Source: Hydractinia symbiolongicarpus
Taxonomy: Eukaryota; Cnidaria; Hydrozoa; Anthoathecata; Hydractiniidae
Direction of reading: 5' to 3'
Assembly (NCBI RefSeq): GCF_029227915.1
Contig: NC_079883.1
Span: forward strand, 24,306,001 to 24,366,000
DNA: 60,000 nt
Shown piece after piece: positions 12,001 to 21,370 of the stretch. Below the pieces are notes generated by a model. The model was not told where the DNA came from. It saw nothing but the letters and a program-made list of their open reading frames with translations, and did not search any database. How positions within the stretch are numbered: the stretch's first letter is position 1; each line of letters opens with the position of its first letter. The position numbers and the translations under genes are program-made.

Positions 12001-13801
12001 CAAAACCCAACACAAATTTCCCGACTGTTGAAGTTCGTGAATATTGGAACCTACCATAAACACCTTTCGTTGGGGTTGATGTCTGTTAAAAACATGTTTG
12101 AGAAGGAGTCTGGAGAGAAGCGAAAGAAGATTGTTGTTGTTCTCACGAATGGAATGTCGAGACGTGAGTTTGACTTTTTAGTTGACTATCAACGGCTACC
12201 ATTTTAAGTCTGGGTAATGGTCAAGTTTATTATTTATTCTTACAAAAACAAGAACATTTGAATATCGATATTTTAAGTTTTTTCTAATACTTTAAGTTTA
12301 GGGCAGGTGTCAAAAAAAATCATCTCTTAACATGTTTCGATTTTGCCCGATAAATTCAATTAAAAAATAAAAATGTGAGGAAAAAATGCAGAAATAAAGT
12401 TATTTGTCAACCATGGTTATTCGTCAGCCGTTGCTTTAGTCAAATTTCCATCCAAAGATTTAAAATGTTTTAGAAAGCTTGTGAAATTATATCCCATTCC
12501 TTCTTCAATTCTCTGCGTACTTCCTAGTTTCACATTTTTGAAAACCAAATACTCAAAAGTGTAAAAACTTCCTCGAATTTATTCCACCAGGTAGTCGATG
12601 GGGGGATGGATTTGAACAGAGTCGCAAAGCATCATTTGCGTTGCAAAGCATCAATGTCCATGTGATTGCAGTTGGTGTTGGAAGGAGAATCGATTTTGCT
12701 GAAATTCAAGCCATTGCATCGTATCCCAAGAAAATTAACGCTATTTTACCTAAAAACTTAAAGATGGGAGTTAATCTCGCTTTGAAACAGGTTGATGCAT
12801 TTTTACTTGGTAGGTTTTCATAATTTTCTAAGTGACAGTTGGTAGGATAGGCATGTGTGTTCTCGTTCCCAGGTATCTTTTTACTTTACGTTTATGTAAT
12901 CAGCACATAAAAGAAGCTTTTGGATGATAATTGTGTGTTTTCACGAACACAAAGTGTTCAATAACTTTTTTATTAAAATACTATAACCCTATACACAGCC
13001 AAGAGAACTATAAATTAAACAAAATTAGCTTTAGAAAGTAAAAACAGTGACTTTATATTAAAATATGCATCTTGCCAACCTCATTCCCAGGATTTCACAA
13101 AATGGCCACAGAATGAGGTTTTTTTTATCTGAAGTACAACCTTGTTCCCAGTATTTCTATTTAGTACTACATGAAAACATATATAATATCTTTATTATTA
13201 TTAATATTATCTTTATTAAATTTATATTATAGGATCTTGTTTCAAACCTTCTCTTGACATCGGTGTTCTTATTAAACTCAACAAATATAGAAAATACGAC
13301 GAGTACAACAAAGACGAACAAAAGCTTCTCTCCCTTCTCAAACGAGTTTATACATCCTTCACAAGCACTCCCTACTACTTCCTACCCCGACAAGTATCAT
13401 ACCACGACGAAGGTTTTGAAAAGATGACAAGATTAACGTTCGAACAGCATGTCATTGCGTCACACCGTCATCATAAATACGACAGAACTGACGTATATAA
13501 ACGGATCGAAGATGCTGAATTGTTTGATTTAACCGAAGATTATCGATCGCTTTCTAAAATCAAAAGTTTGCTTCTCATCACGGAGAACCCTCTGGATGGG
13601 TTACAATTAAAACGATTGCAAAATTTGTCCCAAGATGATTTATCATTGGTTAATTTGGTTTTTAATCAGCCAATCATAGATCAGGATGGAGATGCGTTGA
13701 CAGGTACAGCGGCAAATGAGAATTTAATTATTGGCTACAAACAGGTGGAAACGTTTCTCATGAAGATGGAGGACAAGCTAAACAGACAGTATTGTATTTA
13801 G
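1..13801 (+). CDS. Large modular extracellular protein: EGF-sushi-unknown core-Ig-vWA (5' end outside window)
   Basis: Twelve coding exons join with matching phases: ..17, 711-839, 1386-1634, 2018-2191, 2811-2996, 3139-4448, 4538-4679, 4757-8764, 9561-9716, 11810-12163, 12591-12809, 13233-13801. Each junction has GT and AG. The joined frame gives about 2,503 residues to the TAG at 13799-13801. Bases 2-17 encode Q-K-T-C-V, the end of an EGF exon, followed by a donor, so the start and any signal peptide lie to the left. Domain order: EGF repeats, two sushi (CCP), EGF, long unrecognised core, two Ig, GCC2/GCC3-like Cys module, vWA, probable degenerate vWA. No membrane anchor appears after the last domain, so secretion or matrix placement is likely. 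EGF, CCP, Ig and vWA domains usually mediate adhesion or binding; the ligand cannot be told. The exon joins are my reading of splice sites without transcript data. A split into two genes in the long intron 9717-11809 is possible, but the phase 1/1 match argues for one. Confidence 0.82.
18..710. other. Intron of the large gene, no recognised content
   Basis: It runs from the donor GTAAAAGC at 18 to the acceptor ACTGATACAG at 710. I see no exon or repeat that I can name. Frames on the reverse strand here are short and featureless. Confidence 0.6.
711..839 (+). CDS. EGF-like exon (calcium-binding type)
   Basis: A 129-bp exon after ACAG and before GTAAGA, phase 1 at both ends. It starts D-I-N-E-C and carries six cysteines in EGF spacing, ending T-C-S-G. 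The DINEC start is the calcium-binding EGF signature. It is one module of the large extracellular gene. Confidence 0.85.
944..1300. repeat. CCTTGTCCCCAGG-type interspersed repeat in an intron
   Basis: Two heads of the same repeat occur here, CCTTGTCCCCAGGGTC near 945 and CCTTGTCCCCAGGGTTTG near 1203. The second is followed by a body (AAAGCCG..., CAAAAAGGCAAAA, TCCCTGGGGAAG) that matches the copy near 9410-9510. The repeat makes a spurious open frame leading into the EGF exon at 1386. Confidence 0.6.
1386..1634 (+). CDS. Exon with two tandem calcium-binding EGF domains
   Basis: A 249-bp exon after TCTAG and before GGTAACA, phase 1 at both ends. It encodes two EGF domains, each starting D-I-N-E-C and sharing the core C-A-H-N-C-H-N followed by G-S-Y-T-C-S-C. 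The close likeness of the two suggests a fairly recent internal duplication of a 123-bp module. The open frame to the left (1205-1385) is repeat sequence, not exon. Confidence 0.86.
2018..2191 (+). CDS. Sushi (CCP) domain exon 1
   Basis: A 174-bp exon, phase 1/1, between CTTCTAG and CGTAAGT. It encodes one CCP module: L-P-C-E, then [19 protein letters not shown], the conserved W of ATWSGTPS, and a final C-N-R. The four cysteines and the Trp are in the family order. Confidence 0.85.
2397..2645. repeat. Fold-back, tRNA-related repeat (short copy)
   Basis: The 28-base arm AAGAAGAACTACTTTGTTCATCACTAAC-like sequence near 2400 is repeated inverted near 2500-2530. Between the arms is GCGGTATTCGATCCGCGGTCCCC, the reverse of a pol III B-box. 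The unpaired tail (GACTTACACGCATTA..., CGGATGTGCTATGATAAT..CACCTAT) matches the copy at 40704-41130. It sits in the intron between the two sushi exons. Confidence 0.75.
2811..2996 (+). CDS. Sushi (CCP) domain exon 2
   Basis: A 186-bp exon, phase 1/1, after TTTATTTCAG. It starts [12 protein letters not shown] and contains [13 protein letters not shown] and [10 protein letters not shown], a second CCP with the C-G-x-G-F-Y-L core. It pairs with the previous exon; a fold-back repeat sits in the intron between them. Confidence 0.83.
3139..4448 (+). CDS. Long exon: EGF module plus unrecognised extracellular region
   Basis: A 1,310-bp exon after CTCTCAG; donor AAC|GTAAGA at 4449. It opens with a non-calcium EGF ([12 protein letters not shown], then C-D-C-S-G, ending C-N-T-G). 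About 395 residues follow that I do not recognise. The first part ([31 protein letters not shown]) reads like beta-sandwich repeats. The rest has scattered cysteines and a basic-polar makeup. Entry phase is 1 and exit phase 0. The frame runs on to a stop at 4458-4460 only if the donor is ignored. Confidence 0.82.
4538..4679 (+). CDS. Short linking exon of the large extracellular gene
   Basis: A 142-bp exon after TTTTTAG, entered in phase 0 and left in phase 1 at GGCG|GTAAGA. It encodes 47 residues starting A-L-T-E-K-L-E-T-R, with V-K-L-D-F-K-M-F-G and ending I-R-V-G-G. It shows no known motif and continues the beta-rich region before it. It is called because it is the only segment that makes the phases of its neighbours agree. 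Confidence 0.72.
4757..8764 (+). CDS. Giant 4-kb exon: coiled coils, Cys clusters, glycine zipper, RRRR site and two Ig domains
   Basis: A single 4,008-bp exon, phase 1/1, between TCTTTAG and TGTG|GTATGT. In order: a Cys pair C-P-A-C-D-D-K; helical stretches; a coiled coil near 5848-6042; a Cys cluster near 6076-6290 ([10 protein letters not shown]); a Gly-rich hydrophobic segment at 6337-6438; a second Cys cluster near 6495-6680; a second coiled coil near 6738-6866; the basic site R-R-R-R-S at 7159-7173; further helix; Ig 1 near 7800-8053 (Cys of L-R-C-A-A, Y-x-C of V-Y-K-C); Ig 2 near 8060-8338 ([12 protein letters not shown]); and about 140 residues of mixed strand and helix that could be SEA-like. 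Everything before the Ig pair is unrecognised. Exons of this size are unusual beside the 130-350-bp modules around it. Confidence 0.85.
9409..9510 (+). repeat. CCTTGTCCCC-type interspersed repeat, intronic copy
   Basis: It starts CCTTGTCCCCAAGGTTTCTATAG and shares AAACCGTTA and CCAAAAAGGCAAAATGTCCTGG with the copy at 1203-1300. It lies just upstream of the Cys-module exon at 9561. Confidence 0.55.
9561..9716 (+). CDS. GCC2/GCC3 (ephrin-receptor-like) Cys module exon
   Basis: A 156-bp exon, phase 1/1, after TTTTAG and before AAAAAA|GTAAGT. It encodes [11 protein letters not shown], then [21 protein letters not shown], and ends K-C-I-E-K. This is the C-P-x-G-T-Y...G-x-x-x-C-x-x-C layout of GCC2/GCC3 or ephrin-receptor-like repeats common in cell-surface proteins. 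The upstream intron carries a CCTTGTCCCC-type repeat. Confidence 0.8.
10297..10355. repeat. Short inverted-repeat (MITE-like) member of the CCTCGTCCCC family
   Basis: CTCGTCCCCAG at 10297-10307 is perfectly inverted as CTGGGGACGAG at 10345-10355, giving a 59-bp hairpin-capable unit in the 2-kb intron 9717-11809. Related single ends occur near 12870, 13077, 16562 and 47192. The rest of this intron holds nothing I can name. Confidence 0.6.
11810..12809 (+). CDS. von Willebrand factor A domain (two exons)
   Basis: Exons 11810-12163 and 12591-12809, both phase 1/1, together encode a vWA fold. The first strand [11 protein letters not shown] has the complete MIDAS D-x-S-x-S motif. Later strands read [20 protein letters not shown] (in place of the usual ..LxTDG) and H-V-I-A-V-G-V-G-R. 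The family binds ligands through a metal ion; the intact D-x-S-x-S suggests metal binding is kept. The central TDG Asp is replaced by Asn. The intron splits the domain just after the T-N-G-M-S strand. Confidence 0.85.
13233..13801 (+). CDS. Terminal exon: probable degenerate second vWA domain and stop
   Basis: A 569-bp last exon after TATTATAG, entered in phase 1, ending TAG at 13799-13801. The 189 residues open with [13 protein letters not shown], which resembles a vWA first strand without the D-x-S-x-S metal site. About 110 residues on is [13 protein letters not shown], like the central strand of a vWA. So this may be a second, metal-free vWA-like fold; that is inference from two strands. 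The protein ends Q-Y-C-I with no membrane segment or GPI signal. Confidence 0.78.
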
Positions 13802-13804
13802 TAG

Positions 13805-13810
13805 AATAAA
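13805..13810 (+). terminator. Polyadenylation signal AATAAA of the large extracellular gene
   Basis: AATAAA lies 4 bases after the stop codon and is followed by an A-run. If used, the 3' UTR would be very short. Confidence 0.5.
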
Positions 13811-14494
13811 AAAAAATGTTGTCTCATTAAAGTTTTCTCTTTTTCCCAGCCCTTGATTTTTAACAGAAAATGGTTAAAAATTTGGAATTACAAGACATTT
13901 ATTGAACGGTGTTTACTAGTCATATGATTCACACAAACCTATTCACAATTTCAGTGTAGTAGCCATTTCTGTAACTAAATTTTCAACTCGAACTGAAGGA
14001 GCGAGCGGACTACTTCTGTACACTACTGAGCTACCTGGACCATAAAAACAACATCGGTTATTGGACTTGATCATTCAATCAAGGTGTTGTTTGATTATGA
14101 ATAAAAACAACAGTGAATTAGATAATCGAGACATCAGCAGACGAAAAACTCTACTAGCACTTTACTATAATTCTATATCCACTTCCTTGTTATTTTACAT
14201 ATCTTAAGCGGTCTCTGTTACTTTCACTCACGACATGCATTAAACGGATTAATTCATAATAGGTGTAATTCTATTAGTGAGTTGAAAATCGTATTTTTCA
14301 AGAAATTCTTTTTTTTCGAACAACAACATTTGAGAACTTTAAGATGTTTAAATTTTTGGGATTGTTGGTTAAAGTTTTCGTCCAAAAATCTTGAATACAA
14401 AAAATGAAGCAAAAAACATTTTTTGCGTATTTTACGGAATTTCCGAAGACAAGTACAATTTTTATTAGTGTAGCACCACTCAAAGTTAGTGGTT

Positions 14495-14530
14495 ATTCGT
14501 AGTGCGCAGTTGTTTCTGCGCACTACGAAT
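14495..14530. repeat. Perfect 15-bp inverted repeat (hairpin)
   Basis: ATTCGTAGTGCGCAG at 14495-14509, loop TTGTTT, and the exact reverse complement at 14516-14530. The stem is GC-richer than the flanks. It may be a MITE remnant. Confidence 0.8.
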
Positions 14531-16451
14531 ACGCACGCACTGATTGGTTCAAAAAAATAGTTTAAATCATTGACTACATTAACTCTCTTCCGACTGGTTA
14601 TATTACAGAGTTTAGCAAGATTTTGTACTTGCTCAAAAAGTAGTATTATTTTTGATTTTTTACTAAAGTGAGACAAAATAATGTCATTTTTTCATATTGG
14701 TCAGAAAGAATATCCTTCTTACGTCTGATGCTATGAACCCTAGTTCACCATTCCCGCCCTTCCACTCACCTACTACTGGGCGTAGGCAGAAGGGCGTTGG
14801 AAACGAATTTTGAGACAGGACAACCACTTTGCATAATTAATCAACTTTTTATCACCATATTGTGAAATTTAGTGAAGTTCTTCAAAGGGTAACCCAGTCT
14901 AACAAAATCCATAAAATAAATAATTAAAACTTTAAAATAATGAATAAATAATAATAGATCAATAAATAAAAAGTAATATCTAACATGTAATCACTCCTTC
15001 AAATAGAATCATAGAAAACTCGATTCAGTGTTTTTTTTCTCGTTAGTAACATCAATTGATCATTGACATCAACTCGTTATTGAAGCTTGCGACACGAAGA
15101 TAAGCTTAGTGCGAAGAAGAAAAAGAAAGAGAAAAAAAAAAAAGAAAAGAGATTTAAAAAGAGGTATTCTGTTTATATAAAAATTACGTCGTGAAATTCA
15201 AATTATAACAAATTTTTAATCTAGGTATTATTTGTGTAATTATAAAATTTTACTTTTTATTTCTGACATCTTTAAATAAGGACGTTTGATAAGTTTCAAT
15301 TTTAAGTTAACAGCTACCATTTTTAAAATTTAAATATATCTAAGTGTAAATCCTAGGCAGGCATGATATTCTAAAAAAAACTCAGAAATTAAGAAAAATA
15401 TAAAATTGTTAATGGCATTACTAAAATGTGACCTTACAATATGGCCTATTAAAATATAATACACGCTTTTTCTTATAAAAATATCGAAATTCTGACTGTT
15501 TGTTCTTCCAATTTACTGATCTAAACAATATTCCTGTTGAAATCCCAGTTTGATATTCTTAAAAAGCATATTCTTATAAAAAAATTAAATTAAACAAAAA
15601 TTTTGCCGCGATGATTCTTTTCTCTTCAAGTGTGTTATGAGGTTGATTTAACAAGTGCCTTTAGACCAGTCTCGTACTCAGATCTCTTTAAGGCTGATAA
15701 TGTTTTTGTACAAATTCTGGACAATTGTTAAATTTATGTTGTTACCATCTTTAATAACTTCCACCACTTCTGCAAGTTCGACCTCTTTTTACTTCATGTT
15801 AGTAAATTAAGCCTGAAAAACAAATTTTTAATCTCCCTCTCGAAATATCTGCCGCAGAAAACATAAAACACTTAAAATTAATTTTTTTCAGACACAAAAA
15901 AACTCCTCTCTAACGGACACCGTAAGGTAAAAAAATACCACATATAGGAGAGGTAAGGCCTGGGACAAGGCTAAGAAGTAAGGTCTGATTTTCGTAAAAA
16001 TAAAAACCCAACAGCAAAAATATGTAAAATATTTTTTTCTATAAATAAATAGAAAAGAAACGAAAAGTAAAGAGAACAAAGACATCATTTACCTTTCAAA
16101 CCCTGCCACCCCTGGGTGGGTGATTTTGGTTAACATTTTTAAAAAGTTATATCTTTAAACCTTGTGATCGTTTTTTCTGAAAGTAGACTAAATTTTCCAC
16201 AAGATCAATAGTTTCGAAGCTGCCCTACCTAAGTGTAACTCCACACACGGCGAAGCGACGCAACGAAACTTGTGAATTACTTTTTTTCGAAGATGTACGA
16301 CTTTCCGGTAAAGAAAGGGTTAGCTCTTTTGGGGATTGGACTTGAATGACGCGATTCACATGCAATAAACTTTAACTATAATTTTGAGTCAGAAATAAAT
16401 TTACGCGGTTGTATATTCTAATTATGTAGCTACATCATGAAATATTTTTGT

Positions 16452-16496
16452 CGCCGAGAGTAATTTATCGATATAATCGATAAATTACTCTCGGCG
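16452..16496. repeat. Perfect 21-bp inverted repeat (hairpin)
   Basis: The left arm 16452-16472 begins CGCCGAGAGTAATTTATCG. Its exact reverse complement follows at 16476-16496 after a 3-base loop. There is no stem mismatch, so it is either young or maintained. Confidence 0.85.
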
Positions 16497-17284
16497 TGTC
16501 TTTGTTCTCCTTACTATTATAATATCTTAAATACTGAAAGGTAGCGAATTTTTAATTGCCCATCCTCGTCCCCCTCGTAGAGGTTTTTTCTTAAAGAGCT
16601 TCGAAGACGAGAAAAGTAATTGCCGAAATACCAACACAAGCGTAAAGAGATGCGATATTTGAATGTGTTGGCAAGTTAGTTAAACACAGGTCACGTATAC
16701 GAAGATCCTCGTGTCTAGGGCTTTTTGCGAAATCACCACAAACAGTTTAAAACTCTAGCAACAATGGTGGTATGTATGTATAATAATATTGATCATATTT
16801 ATGCACCTACAATCAATTTTCTGATCCTTCAAAAAAAACGATAAAAAATAATAACCACATATTGTATTTGTTCACACGTTAAGGCTGTCTCCAGGATCTG
16901 AGATTTCTCGAGGGGAAACAGTTAAAAGACCGGTGGTAGATCAGTTAAGTTAGGCATGCATGCTACCCTCCATGCTTTTTTATCATCGGCGTGAAAGTAT
17001 GAAATAATATATAAGATTAGTTATAAGCAAAAAATCCACGGCAATTCATCCGTCATAAAATCCACAGAAATTCGCCTGCCGCTACTCACAACCACCATTT
17101 TTGCTCCGAGACGAAAAGCTGAGTATTACAATATAGACTAGTTTGTAACTCGTAATCAAATCCATAGATTTTTCCGTCCTTTATATACCACATTTTGTGT
17201 TTCGGTAGAACGACTTTTTCATACAGAATACGGATATTAATAATATGGAGATAATTTGTCAAAATCATTTGACCCTTGTAACTA

Positions 17285-19190
17285 GGTTATTGTTGAGTTC
17301 TAAATGATTGCAACCAGGTTATTGTTGAGTTCTAAATGATTGCAACCAGGTTATTGTCGAGTTCTAAATGATTGCAACCAGGTTATTGTCGAGTTCTAAA
17401 TGATTGCAACCAGGTTATTGTTGAGTTCTAAATGATTGCAACCAGGTTATTGTCGAGTTCTAAATGATTGCAACCAGGTTATTGTCGAGTTCTAAATGAT
17501 TGCAACCAGGTTGTTGTGGAGTTCTAAATGATTGCAACCAGGTTGTTGTTGAGTTCTAAATGATTGCAACCAGGTTATTGTTGAGTTCTAAATGATTGCA
17601 ACCAGGTTATTGTTGAGTTCTAAATGATTGCAACCAGGTTATTGTTGAGTTCTAAATGATTGCAACCAGGTTATTGTTTAGTTCTAAATGATTTCAACCA
17701 GGTTATTGTCGAGTTCTAAGTGATTGCAACCAGGTTATTGTTGAGTTCTAAATGATTGCAACCAGGTTATTGTCGAGTTCTAAATGATTGCAACCAGGTT
17801 ATTGTCGAGTTCTAAATGATTGCAACCAGGTTATTGTCGAGTTCTAAATGATTGCAACCAGGTTATTGTCGAGTTCTAAATGATTGCAACCAGGTTATTG
17901 TCGAGTTCTAAATGATTGCAACCAGGTTATTGTCGAGTTCTAAATGATTGCAACCAGGTTATTGTCGAGTTCTAAATGATTGCAACCAGGTTATTGTCGA
18001 GTTCTAAATGATTGCAACCAGGTTATTGTTGAGTTCTAAATGATTTCAACCAGGTTATTGTCGAGTTCTAAATGATTGCAACCAGGTTATTGTCGAGTTC
18101 TAAATGATTGCAACCAGGTTATTGTCGAGTTCTAAATGATTGCAACCAGGTTATTGTCGAGTTCTAAATGATTGCAACCAGGTTATTGTCGAGTTCTAAA
18201 TGATTGCAACCAGGTTATTGTCGAGTTCTAAATGATTGCAACCAGGTTATTGTCGAGTTCTAAATGATTGCAACCAGGTTATTGTTGAGTTCTAAATGAT
18301 TTCAACCAGGTTATTGTCGAGTTCTAAATGATTGCAACCAGGTTATTGTCGAGTTCTAAATGATTGCAACCAGGTTATTGTCGAGTTCTAAATGATTGCA
18401 ACCAGGTTATTGTCGAGTTCTAAATGATTGCAACCAGGTTATTGTCGAGTTCTAAATGATTGCAACCAGGTTATTGTTGAGTTCTAAATGATTGCAACCA
18501 GGTTATTGTCGAGTTCTAAATGATTGCAACCAGGTTATTGTCGAGTTCTAAATGATTGCAACCAGGTTGTTGTTGAATTCTAAATGATTGCAACCAGGTT
18601 ATTGTTGAGTTCTAAATGATTGCAACCAGGTTATTGTTGAGTTCTAAATGATTGCAACCAGGTTATTGTTGAGTTCTAAATGATTGCAACCAGGTTATTG
18701 TTTAGTTCTAAATGATTTCAACCAGGTTATTGTCGAGTTCTAAGTGATTGCAACCAGGTTATTGTTGAGTTCTAAATGATTGCAACCAGGTTATTGTCGA
18801 GTTCTAAATGATTGCAACCAGGTTATTGTCGAGTTCTAAATGATTGCAACCAGGTTATTGTCGAGTTCTAAATGATTGCAACCAGGTTATTGTCGAGTTC
18901 TAAATGATTGCAACCAGGTTATTGTCGAGTTCTAAATGATTGCAACCAGGTTATTGTCGAGTTCTAAATGATTGCAACCAGGTTATTGTCGAGTTCTAAA
19001 TGATTGCAACCAGGTTATTGTCGAGTTCTAAATGATTGCAACCAGGTTATTGTTGAGTTCTAAATGATTTCAACCAGGTTATTGTCGAGTTCTAAGTGAT
19101 TGCAACCAGGTTATTGTTGAGTTCTAAATGATTGCAACCAGGTCATTGTCGAGTTCTAAATGATTGCAACCAGGTTATTGTCGAGTTCTA
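17285..19190 (+). repeat. Minisatellite: about 59.6 copies of a 32-bp unit with higher-order structure
   Basis: The unit is GGTTATTGTYGAGTTCTAAA followed by TGATTGCAACCA. It repeats without spacers for 1,906 bp. Variants (T or C at the Y; ATTTCAAC for ATTGCAAC; TTTAG for YGAG; GTTGTTG for GTTATTG) recur at fixed distances. GGTTGTTGTT at 17541 recurs at 18565, TTTAG at 17677 recurs at 18701, and TTTCAAC at 18044 recurs at 19068, each exactly 1,024 bp (32 units) apart. TTTCAAC also recurs at 18300, 256 bp (8 units) on. The right edge is sharp at TCTA/GAAGAAG. Confidence 0.95.
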
Positions 19191-20270
19191 GAAGAAGTGC
19201 AAGTTTATAAGATAAAAATTTTTATTAAAAAAATGTGTTTGAATCATACATTCACACTCAAGAGTTTTTGTACTTATGTTCGTGTGTAGGACACGAACAC
19301 AAGTACAAGTACTTATTGGACGCGAAATTTTGGACAAAAGTGGGTGGGTTAGGGTCAGCGTTAGAAAAGGTTTGACGATGATAATATTGTTCGACGAATT
19401 GTGTATCCAAATAGTAACTTTAAAATTAGTCTAGAGCAATTTCATGCCATCATATATAAAGTGTCTATGAAAACGTAACAAAAAAATTTAAAATGTGACG
19501 AATAATTTTGTCCGACATTTTTTGGTGCAATGAGATGTTTTTATTTATGAAAGCTGCGACTAAAAACTTGTTGTAGAGTTGTAGCAACTAATGTATGCGA
19601 GTTTTTATTGCTTTTTCAGAGTAAGCTGACTGTTTTACCATATTTAAAAATTTCATAAACAAAAAAACATTCGTTTTGCGGCGAAATGTTGGCACCGCAA
19701 AGAAATTCATGTTTGGTGTGAATTTAACTTTACATACATGAAACGATAAAATAATGTTTTATTTTGTAACCTTGTCAACAGGATTAATTTTTTATGCTTT
19801 TCTTTTTTTGGAAATGTTTATATATGGGTCAGCGCTTCAAAGAAGATTAATTTAAAAAAATTCTTCAAGCATAAGAAATTATTTTCAGTTTGTTAAATGA
19901 CTATGGTATTTTTACAAGTTTTTCCTCCACTGGAAAGTCAATTCATGTTGATAAATTTGTTCCTTCTCCGAAGATAACTTAAAAGTTATATTGCTGATTA
20001 CTCCACTACAAATTAAAATAATATTATAGATTGCGAAATGTCTAAAACTTTACCGGAGAAACTTTGAATAATTTTTAAGATGGATGTGAAAAGAAGTTAA
20101 TTTAATTTCCAAAAACGGAGCAACCATAGAGGTACAAATAATAATATTTCTACCTCCATGGAGCAGACTTCATTTACAAAATAACTTTGTGACGCGAACA
20201 TAGCATACACTTGGGTACAGTTAAAGTCGTTATATTTCAGATATATTATCTTCTATATTCATATTACAGT
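19191..20270. other. Non-coding AT-rich stretch, nothing recognised
   Basis: No frame, RNA gene or repeat that I can support lies between the minisatellite and the Helitron-like end. Confidence 0.5.
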
Positions 20271-20273
20271 AGA

Positions 20274-20380
20274 CTAGTTGTTAGCCCATGGAAAAGTCCA
20301 CGGGTTTGCGCAGCTAAGGCACCATTTTGGGTGACAGACAGACAGACAGACAGACGTATACGGGTTTTTTAATATAGACA
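20274..20380 (-). mobile_element. Helitron-like 3' terminus (minus strand)
   Basis: Read on the minus strand, it contains CCGTATACGTCTGTCTGTC, a hairpin CCCGTGGA/CTTT/TCCATGGG, then CTAACAACTAG followed by T. A hairpin a few bases before a CTRR-type end (here CTAG) next to T is the Helitron 3' signature. The same layout appears at 43358, 53099 and, less clearly, 59007. The 5' end is not identified. Confidence 0.55.
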
Positions 20381-20449
20381 AATCGCCATTTTATACTAGA
20401 GTTGCACGAAATAGAATATGTAGAACAGGCGTATATACGAAGATTGGAA

Positions 20450-20650
20450 TATACGCAATTTTTCCACAGAATCACAAAAACATTTAATTTCACCAGGACA
20501 ATCACCAAGAAAACCTTTATTACAAAATGAGCCGTTTGCAATACAAAACGCGTCAGCTTCTTCATTACAAAATTAGCCATTTTTACAAAACACGGCAGGT
20601 ATTACAAAATAACCCATTTGCTACAAAACACAGCACAGCAGCAAAAACAA
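20450..20650 (-). pseudogene. Decayed exon of short Cys repeats (minus strand)
   Basis: On the minus strand three near-repeats can be read: C-F-V-A-N-G-L-F-C-N, then (shifted frame) F-C-K-N-G-stop-F-C-N, then F-C-I-A-N-G-S-F-C-N-K-G-F-L-G, ending C-P-G-E-I-K-C-F-C. One frame change and one stop break it. The pattern F-C-x-x-N-G-x-F-C-N suggests EGF- or disulfide-rich tandem repeats of an extracellular protein. Whether it belongs to the neighbouring mobile element is unknown. Confidence 0.4.
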
Positions 20651-21134
20651 TTTTCTTATCAATATTACTTAAAAGTTTTGTCCATTACAATTCTACTTTC
20701 CTTAGTCATCTTACATATTGTTAAAATTATGAGGAGTATTCTAACTGTCTTGATCTGACTGCATTGTACAGTTTCATCTTGTTGCCCTGTGTTGCGGATG
20801 CACTAAGAATGGCACAAATTCTTTTTTTCCTTTTTTCCTTTTTCTTTTTGAGAGAAATTTAAAACATTTTGGAATGACTTTTGTAGTAAGGATCACACAA
20901 CATTATTTTTAAAAAAAGTTCAGATTAAAAAAAGAAAAGTGTCTTATGAACATACAAACCATAAGTGCAATGAGACATTCATTTCTGAAATCAGAAAGGT
21001 AATTTTCTTTCAACAAAGCAAGCGAACAGTATAAATATAAGTTGATAAAGCTAACTAACAGCCTACGAAAAAGTAAACATACCACAAGCTTTTGATTGAT
21101 TTTAAATTAAAGAAACATTCTAAATTCTTTATCG

Positions 21135-21370
21135 ACTAATACCCTAGTGGTAGAGCGTTCGCTTCCAGTGCAGGAGGTCTTGGGTTAACCTTGGTTAAGT
21201 CATGCCAGAGACTACAAAAGTGTGATTCTATCCTTTCTGCTTAGCGCTCAACATGAGATTAAATTGATATCTTAAGCGGTTGTCTAGTTGAGCGATTCCG
21301 GTGCTCGCACGACTTTTGTAGCTGAAATGGGAACTTTAAATGCACTAGGACCCCCATTGCAGGACCTTCT
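21135..21370 (+). repeat. tRNA-derived SINE-like element
   Basis: CCTAGTGGTAGAGCGTTCGC near 21149 looks like a tRNA D-arm with an A-box. About 30 bases later GGTCTTGGGTTAACC stands where a B-box (GGTTCGANTCC) would be, but it is degraded. The rest does not fold as a tRNA. A tRNA-like head with an unrelated body fits a SINE. Confidence 0.5.

Larger units (their letters stand above)
13830..17284. other. Gene-free AT-rich stretch with two perfect hairpins
   Basis: After the large gene, 3.4 kb carries no supported coding region. Open frames here (for example 14254-14676, minus strand) are low-complexity and show no splice or domain logic. The only clear structures are hairpins at 14495-14530 and 16452-16496. 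Confidence 0.6.

Noticed and set aside
14254-14676. 140-codon minus-strand frame
   Set aside because: Phe/Lys/Cys-rich low-complexity translation of AT-rich DNA that spans the perfect hairpin; no splice or domain support.
17285-19190. CRISPR array (regular 32-bp repeats)
   Set aside because: There are no unique spacers; units abut directly and the host is a eukaryote. It is a minisatellite.
21145-21200. Functional tRNA gene
   Set aside because: The D-arm/A-box is good, but the T-arm is degraded and no acceptor stem forms. A SINE is more likely.
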